Shown: positions 59,571 through 64,000 of the stretch, one piece after another
Numbering within the stretch: position 1 is the first letter of the stretch
How the letters are laid out: each line of letters starts with the position of its first letter
DNA from: Microbacterium sp. MYb54
GTDB lineage: Bacteria; Actinomycetota; Actinomycetes; Actinomycetales; Microbacteriaceae
Length of the DNA stretch: 64,000 nucleotides
NCBI RefSeq assembly: GCF_002979515.1
Contig: NZ_PCPA01000001.1
Location: forward strand, 186,001-250,000
Direction: 5' to 3'
Translations under genes and position numbers: made by a program
The notes under the pieces: generated by a model
Told to the model about the DNA's origin: nothing
The model's input: the letters and a program-made list of their open reading frames with translations, nothing else
Databases searched by the model: none

Positions 59571-60558
59571 TCGCGACCGCTATGCCGTGATCCCGGTGGG
59601 GATCACCCGCGAGGGCGCGTTCGTCCTGGAAGACGACGACCCCGCGAAGTTCCCGCTGGATGCCGCCCACCTTCCCGAGGTCGTCGACAACGGCACGCGC
59701 GTGTTGTGGCCGGAGCCCGGGGGCGACCGCACGTTGCGTGTCGTGCAGGTCGACGGAACGGTGGACGGTCTCGGCGAGATCGACGTCGTGCTGCCCATCC
59801 TGCATGGTCCGCATGGTGAAGACGGCACGATCCAGGGTTACTTCGACACGCTCGAGGTTCCCTATGCGGGTGGCGGCGTTCTCGACTCGGCGCTGTGCAT
59901 GGACAAGCACTTCATGAAGATCGCCCTCCAGGCTGCCGGCATCTCCGTCGCGCCCTGGGTGACGGTCCGCCGCAAGGACTGGGACCGTGACGCTGCCGCC
60001 GTGCGCGCTCTCGCCGCCGAGCTCGGGCTGCCGCTTTTCGTGAAGCCGGCGCGTGCGGGATCCAGCGTCGGCGTGTCCAAGGTGGACACTCCGGACGAGC
60101 TCGATGCTGCGCTGGCTGTGGCTTTCGCCGAAGACGACAAGGTGCTGATCGAGACGGGTGTGAGCGGTCGCGAGATCGAGGTCGCGGTGCTCGAGAGCGC
60201 AGACGGTGTGCGGGCCTCGCTACCCGGCGAGATCGTCTTGACCTCCCGCGGCTTCTACGACTTCGAGGGCAAGTACCTCGGTGGCGACGGTGTCGATGTC
60301 GTGTGCCCTGCCGAGGTGACCGACTCCGAGCTGGCAGCGATCCAGGCGGCGGCCATCCGTGCGTTCGAGGCCGTCGACGGTCGAGGGCTCGCCCGTGTCG
60401 ACATGTTCCTGACATCGTCCGGCGATCTCGTGGTGAACGAGCTGAACACGATGCCGGGGTTCACCCCGATCTCGATGTTCCCGAAGTGCTGGGTGGCTTC
60501 AGGGCTGAGCTACGGCGACCTGATCACCGAGCTGGTCGAAGCAGGCCTGCGCCGCTGA
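59476..60558 (+). CDS. ddl: D-alanine--D-alanine ligase
   Basis: 360 aa, ATP-grasp enzyme that makes D-Ala-D-Ala for peptidoglycan. It has VVVLFGGRSSEHSISSATAGG (about 5-25), VLPILHGPHGEDGTIQGYFD (about 113-132), KPARAGSSVGVSKV (about 193-206) and NELNTMPGFTPISMFP (about 321-336). ATG 59476 has GAGAGG 8-13 nt upstream. It begins inside the end of gpsA. With murA, plsC and gpsA it forms an envelope-precursor cluster. Confidence 0.95.
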   Translation: MDKQTVVVLFGGRSSEHSISSATAGGVLGAIDRDRYAVIPVGITREGAFVLEDDDPAKFPLDAAHLPEVVDNGTRVLWPEPGGDRTLRVVQVDGTVDGLGEIDVVLPILHGPHGEDGTIQGYFDTLEVPYAGGGVLDSALCMDKHFMKIALQAAGISVAPWVTVRRKDWDRDAAAVRALAAELGLPLFVKPARAGSSVGVSKVDTPDELDAALAVAFAEDDKVLIETGVSGREIEVAVLESADGVRASLPGEIVLTSRGFYDFEGKYLGGDGVDVVCPAEVTDSELAAIQAAAIRAFEAVDGRGLARVDMFLTSSGDLVVNELNTMPGFTPISMFPKCWVASGLSYGDLITELVEAGLRR

Positions 60559-60579
60559 CAGCGGAGTTCCTCGCGGGCT

Positions 60580-61062
60580 TCAGCTCGCGGGGAACTCGAC
60601 GCGGTCGGTGCACTGCGCCGTCGCGGGTGCGAGACCTGCCTGGATGCTCGAGGAGATCTTGTCGACGATCGACTGGAAGTCGACCTGCTCGCCACGGCGG
60701 ATGCTCACCTCGATCGCGGGCTCGCGCCCGTAGGTGACCAGACGCTGCCGCTCCTCTTCCTGTTCGAGGACCAACCAGTCGACTCCGCCGAGCGTCGTGC
60801 ACACGAGTGCCGAGGGGGCCGGCGGCTCGACGCCGCAGCGCAGCACGACGGTGGGGTCGCCCCACGCGCCGGTGGCCTGAGCGTCGGTCCACAAACGGTC
60901 GAGATCGCCGACCGCGTCAGGAAGCAATACCGAGACATTCGCGCATGCCGGGTTGTTCGCATCCGCAGCAGGTTCGAGGTGCACGGTGGTCGAACAGCCG
61001 GTGAGCATCGCAGCGAGGGCCACTGCGCCTGCGAGGACAGCGAGGCGACGGGAACGGGGCAT
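60580..61062 (-). CDS. DUF3515 lipoprotein
   Basis: 160 aa. Signal peptide II with lipobox LTGC, Cys23 as the lipid-anchored residue. The mature domain (about 24-160) has four Cys besides the anchor (ACANVSV, LRCGVE, VCTTLG, QCTDRV) that may form two disulfides. DUF3515 proteins accompany ddl/thiL in Micrococcales; function unknown. ATG 61062 follows TAGCCT by 6 nt (leaderless). The divergent thiL starts only 23 bp away. Confidence 0.88.
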   Translation of the reverse strand: MPRSRRLAVLAGAVALAAMLTGCSTTVHLEPAADANNPACANVSVLLPDAVGDLDRLWTDAQATGAWGDPTVVLRCGVEPPAPSALVCTTLGGVDWLVLEQEEERQRLVTYGREPAIEVSIRRGEQVDFQSIVDKISSSIQAGLAPATAQCTDRVEFPAS

Positions 61063-61068
61063 GCTTCC

Positions 61069-61078
61069 AGGCTACCTT
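61069..61078. promoter_or_regulatory. Overlapping divergent -10 boxes, DUF3515 and thiL
   Basis: TAGCCT on the minus strand (61074 to 61069) and TACCTT on the plus strand (61073-61078) overlap by two bases. Each is 6-7 nt from its own ATG, so both genes are probably leaderless and compete for polymerase. Confidence 0.55.
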
Positions 61079-61085
61079 TGACAGC

Positions 61086-62081
61086 ATGCCCTCCCGACCC
61101 GAAGCCGACGATCCGCGCCTGGGCGATGTGTCCGAAGGCCGCATCCTCCAGGCGATCCTGACCCGGACTCCTGCTGCGTCTCACGCGTTGATCGGGCCAG
61201 GCGACGACGCCGCAGTGATCGCGACTCCTTCCGGGTCCGTGGTGGCGACGACCGACACTCTCGTTCACGGGCCGGACTTCCGTCTCGCCTGGTCGAGCGG
61301 GTACGACCTGGGCTGGAAGGCCGCAGCGGTGAACCTCGCGGATGTCGCGGCGATGGGCGCGCGTCCGACCGCACTGCTGGTCGCTCTCGCCGTGCCACGC
61401 GACCTCCGGCTCTCGTTCGTCGAGCGGCTCGCCGATGGTTTCAAGGATGCGTGTGCGGCACTCGCGCCGGGATGCGCCGTCGTCGGCGGTGACCTGACCG
61501 TCTCCGATGTGCTGACCGTGGCTGTGACAGCTCTCGGCGACCTCGAGGGACGCGTTGCCGTCACTCGCAGCGGTGCGCGGCCGGGCGATGTCGTCGCGGT
61601 CGCCGGCGAACTCGGCCATGCAGCGCACGGTCTCGCCGTGCTGTTCGGCCGTTTCCGCGACGACGGTGTGCCGGTGGCGGTCGACGTGGCGAAGCTGGCC
61701 TCGGGGGAGAGCGCTGCCCTGGTCGCGCAGCTGCGTCCATCTCCGCCCATCGGTCTCGGTGCTGTGGCGGCGACCGCCGGTGCGACAGCGATGATGGATA
61801 TCTCCGACGGGCTGGCTCTCGACGCTCGACGGATGGCCGCGGCATCAGAGGTCACGATCGCTCTCGACAGGACCGCGCTCGGCGACGATCCGGAACGAGC
61901 GATGGCCGGGGGAGAGGACCACGCGCTCCTCGCTACGTTCCCCGAGGGCGTGCTGCCTCCGGGGTTCCGGATCATCGGGAAGGTTCAGCATCGCGGCGAA
62001 GAAGGACTGCTCTGCGACGATCGCCCGGTCGACGTCAGCGGATGGGATCCCTACCGGGACTGGGACTCGGTCGGCGGCTGA
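61086..62081 (+). CDS. thiL: Thiamine-monophosphate kinase
   Basis: 331 aa. Phosphorylates thiamine monophosphate to the active diphosphate. It has the AIRS-type ATP and Mg sites: LIGPGDDAAVIA (about 35-46), TDTLVHGPDF (about 56-65), CAVVGGDLTVSDVL (about 134-147) and MMDISDGLALDARRM (about 237-251), with AGGEDHALL (about 276-284). The start is ATG 61086 (leaderless). Its 3' end overlaps the convergent rsmD by 31 nt. Confidence 0.94.
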   Translation: MPSRPEADDPRLGDVSEGRILQAILTRTPAASHALIGPGDDAAVIATPSGSVVATTDTLVHGPDFRLAWSSGYDLGWKAAAVNLADVAAMGARPTALLVALAVPRDLRLSFVERLADGFKDACAALAPGCAVVGGDLTVSDVLTVAVTALGDLEGRVAVTRSGARPGDVVAVAGELGHAAHGLAVLFGRFRDDGVPVAVDVAKLASGESAALVAQLRPSPPIGLGAVAATAGATAMMDISDGLALDARRMAAASEVTIALDRTALGDDPERAMAGGEDHALLATFPEGVLPPGFRIIGKVQHRGEEGLLCDDRPVDVSGWDPYRDWDSVGG

Positions 62082-62668
62082 TCGAGCGGTGCGGCGCTCT
62101 CGTCGTCCGAGGCCGGTTCCGCCCACCACAGCGTGGTGTCTCCGTAGGACTTCTCCCGGAACAGTTCCAGGCCGGCCGCAGTGAAGTCCGGAGGCGTGGA
62201 GCGACGTGCTCGTTCGACGACGACCACGGCGTCGGACGAAAGAAGTGGTGCGAGTGCGACGAGATCGGCCGTCATCGCGGTGTCATCGAGATCGTACGGC
62301 GGATCCGTGAAGACGAGGTCGAACGGACCGCTCGCCCGCTGGAGGAAGGCATGGACCGCGCTCTCGTGGACCCGACCGCTCGGCATGCCTCCGGCTTTCG
62401 CGACGATCGCGGCGTTGCGCCGGACGATGGCAGCGGCTTGGCGTCCTCGCTCGACGAACTCGGCACTCGCGGCCCCTCGGCTGAGGGACTCCAGACCGAG
62501 CGCTCCCGATCCCGCGTACAGATCGAGGACCCGTGCGCCGGAGATGGCGCTGAGGGACTCGAGGGCGCCGAAGAGCGATTCGCGTACCCGATCGCTCGTT
62601 GGACGTGTTCCGGCGCCCGGCACCTCGAGTCGGGCACCTCTGGCGCTGCCTGCGATGATCCTCGTCAC
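62051..62668 (-). CDS. rsmD: 16S rRNA (guanine(966)-N(2))-methyltransferase
   Basis: 205 aa. SAM-binding DLYAGSGALGLESLSRGA (about 49-66) and the catalytic DPPYDLDD (about 121-128). TSDRVRESLFGALE at the N terminus is typical. It methylates G966 of 16S rRNA in the assembled 30S. GTG 62668 follows TATCGT by 6 nt on the minus strand (leaderless). Divergent from recG, convergent with thiL. Confidence 0.93.
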   Translation of the reverse strand: MTRIIAGSARGARLEVPGAGTRPTSDRVRESLFGALESLSAISGARVLDLYAGSGALGLESLSRGAASAEFVERGRQAAAIVRRNAAIVAKAGGMPSGRVHESAVHAFLQRASGPFDLVFTDPPYDLDDTAMTADLVALAPLLSSDAVVVVERARRSTPPDFTAAGLELFREKSYGDTTLWWAEPASDDESAAPLDQPPTESQSR

Positions 62669-62674
62669 CTGATC

Positions 62675-62680
62675 ACGATA
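62675..62680 (-). promoter_or_regulatory. -10 box (leaderless) of rsmD
   Basis: TATCGT on the minus strand, 6-nt spacer GATCAG, then GTG. Confidence 0.55.
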
Positions 62681-62717
62681 CGACAGCCAGGGTGACAGCC
62701 GTGTCGGTCGCGTTCCC

Positions 62718-62723
62718 TAGACT
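62718..62723 (+). promoter_or_regulatory. -10 box (leaderless) of recG
   Basis: TAGACT, 6-nt spacer CGGAGC, then ATG 62730. Confidence 0.6.
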
Positions 62724-62729
62724 CGGAGC

Positions 62730-64000
62730 ATGTCGCTCACGCTCGATTCCTCGCTGGAGGATGCGCTCGGTGCGGCGTCTGCCAAGACGCTCGGTCGCGC
62801 CTTCAGCATGAAGAGCGTCGGAGACCTGCTCGCTCACTATCCGCGCCGCTATGCCGATCCGGGTGAGCTCACCCCGATCCGCGATCTTCCGCTGGGCGAG
62901 ACGGTGACGATCGTCGCCGAGGTGCTGTCCTCGAGCTTCCGTCGCATGCGCAACCGCCCGGGTGCCATGGTCGACGTCGTCATCGGCGACGGCATCGGCC
63001 GGATGTCGCTGACCTTCTTCGCCAAGAACGTCGGCGCGGCGGAGTGGCGCTCGACCGATCTCGCGGTGGGGCGTCGAGGGGTGTTCTCCGGCAAGGTCGG
63101 CAAGTTCAACGGCATGACGCAGTTCGCGCACCCCGAATACGAGCTGTTCGACGACGAGGATTCCGCACGGCGAAGCGCCGACGCGCGTGCCGCGGTGCCG
63201 ATCCCGATCTATCCCGCGACCTCGGCGATTCAGACCTGGCAGATCGCCAGACTCATCGGCCGGGTGCTGGATGACCTGCCCGATGCACCGGACCCGCTCA
63301 GTGCGGACATCCGCGAAGGCGAAGAGCTGCTCACCGCTCGCGAGGCATTGGAGCTCGTGCACCGACCGCGCACGCGCAACGACATCGACCCTGCCGTGCG
63401 CACGCTGCGCATGCACGAGGCACTCACCCTGCAGACTGCGCTCCTGCAGCAGCGGGATGCCATCCGAGCCCTCTCCGCGACTTCTCGGCCCGCACTCCCC
63501 GCTGGGTTGCTCGAGCGGTTCGATGCGAGCCTCCCGTACACGCTCACTCCGGATCAGGAGACGGTCGGGCAGCAGATCTCCGCCGATCTCGTCGGAGCGT
63601 GGCCGATGAACCGCCTGGTGCAGGGCGAGGTCGGATCGGGCAAGACACTGGTCGCGCTCCGAGCGATGCTGCAGGTGGCCGAGAGCGGTGGCCAGGCGGC
63701 GCTGATCGCCCCCACCGAGGTTCTTGCCGGCCAGCATCTGCGTTCCATCGCGAAGATGCTCGGCCCGGAGCTCTCCCCGATCCTGATGCCGACCCTCTTG
63801 ACCGGTCAGATGCCGGCGGCGGAGCGCCGGAAGGCCGCTCTGAGAGTCGCCTCCGGTCAGGCGCTCATAGTCGTGGGCACCCACGCGCTGCTGGGCGAGA
63901 AGACGACATTCGCCGACCTCGGTCTCGTGGTGGTCGACGAGCAGCACCGATTCGGCGTGGAGCAGCGTGAGGCTCTGCGGGCGAAAGGCTCGAGCCCCCA
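62730..64000 (+). CDS. recG: ATP-dependent DNA helicase RecG (5' part; runs off the window)
   Basis: 423 codons visible, about 60% of the usual 700. The N-terminal wedge domain (OB fold, about 45-150; SVGDLLAHYPRRYADPGELTPI) is followed by the helicase core with Walker A GEVGSGKT (about 300-307), motif Ia PTEVLAGQH and the Walker B DEQHRFGVEQRE (about 409-420). RecG remodels stalled replication forks and Holliday junctions. The start is ATG 62730, leaderless. The end lies beyond base 64000. Confidence 0.95.
   Translation, partial: MSLTLDSSLEDALGAASAKTLGRAFSMKSVGDLLAHYPRRYADPGELTPIRDLPLGETVTIVAEVLSSSFRRMRNRPGAMVDVVIGDGIGRMSLTFFAKNVGAAEWRSTDLAVGRRGVFSGKVGKFNGMTQFAHPEYELFDDEDSARRSADARAAVPIPIYPATSAIQTWQIARLIGRVLDDLPDAPDPLSADIREGEELLTAREALELVHRPRTRNDIDPAVRTLRMHEALTLQTALLQQRDAIRALSATSRPALPAGLLERFDASLPYTLTPDQETVGQQISADLVGAWPMNRLVQGEVGSGKTLVALRAMLQVAESGGQAALIAPTEVLAGQHLRSIAKMLGPELSPILMPTLLTGQMPAAERRKAALRVASGQALIVVGTHALLGEKTTFADLGLVVVDEQHRFGVEQREALRAKGSSP

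Noticed and set aside
1..64000. CRISPR arrays, insertion sequences and prophage genes
   Set aside because: No regularly spaced repeats, transposase, integrase or phage structural gene was recognised on either strand.

Overview
The window is high-GC DNA with dense, often translationally coupled genes (many ATGA/GTGA start-stop overlaps). Its gene content is that of a Gram-positive actinobacterium, most likely a Microbacteriaceae member close to Microbacterium. The block leuC-leuD-murA-plsC-gpsA-ddl-(DUF3515)-thiL-rsmD-recG, a LAXTG surface anchor, DUF4349 and DUF3515 proteins, and about fourteen starts that sit 6-8 nt after a TAnnnT -10 box (leaderless mRNAs) all fit that assignment. There is no rRNA, IS element, prophage or CRISPR array, and no gene-free stretch longer than about 300 nt.

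Layout. 0-3 kb: end of an operon with an M81 metallopeptidase and a GH29 alpha-L-fucosidase. 3-6.6 kb: a large FAD/Fe-S 2-hydroxyacid (D-lactate-type) dehydrogenase divergent from a GntR/FCD regulator, with a FadR/LldR-type operator between them. 6.6-8.5 kb: three small membrane proteins. 8.6-14.7 kb: serA, leuB and ilvE, with a TetR/DHA2-exporter cassette lying between serA and leuB. 14.8-18.2 kb: FAA hydrolase, MFS transporter, methyltransferase and a Cys-tailed lipoprotein. 18.3-20 kb: gltX followed by tRNA-Gln(CTG). 20.1-24.2 kb: 2-oxoacid dehydrogenase E1alpha-E1beta-E2 with a divergent TetR. 24.3-29 kb: a sortase-anchored metallophosphoesterase, a HAD phosphatase and a GntR/UTRA regulator. 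29-34.6 kb: a Wadjet-like jetA-jetB-jetC operon with no jetD beside it. 34.6-40 kb: membrane proteins, an MFS transporter, topoisomerase IB and a frameshifted membrane gene. 40-46.5 kb: a STAND/TPR regulator, pepN, a GNAT, a metallo-hydrolase and tRNA-Glu(CTC). 46.5-50.1 kb: MFS + ArsR, then an ECF sigma factor + DUF4349 pair. 50.2-51.4 kb: a yybP-ykoY-type (Mn2+) riboswitch and a TerC transporter. 51.4-54 kb: a flavin monooxygenase and an O-acetylhomoserine sulfhydrylase. 54.1-64 kb: a leucine leader peptide, leuCD, cell-wall and lipid precursor genes (murA, plsC, gpsA, ddl), thiL, rsmD and the 5' part of recG.

How the genes work together. leuB, leuC, leuD, ilvE and serA give much of leucine and serine biosynthesis. 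leuCD appears to be controlled by a translated leader with three Leu codons. gpsA and plsC feed phospholipid synthesis, murA and ddl feed peptidoglycan. GltX followed by tRNA-Gln fits the indirect (GatCAB) route to Gln-tRNA expected in a lineage without GlnRS.

Most notable: the JetABC (MksFEB-type SMC) operon lacking the JetD nuclease; the leucine attenuation leader; the leaderless-promoter pattern, including thiL and DUF3515, whose starts are 23 bp apart with overlapping -10 boxes; and the 10-bp direct repeats in front of the STAND regulator.
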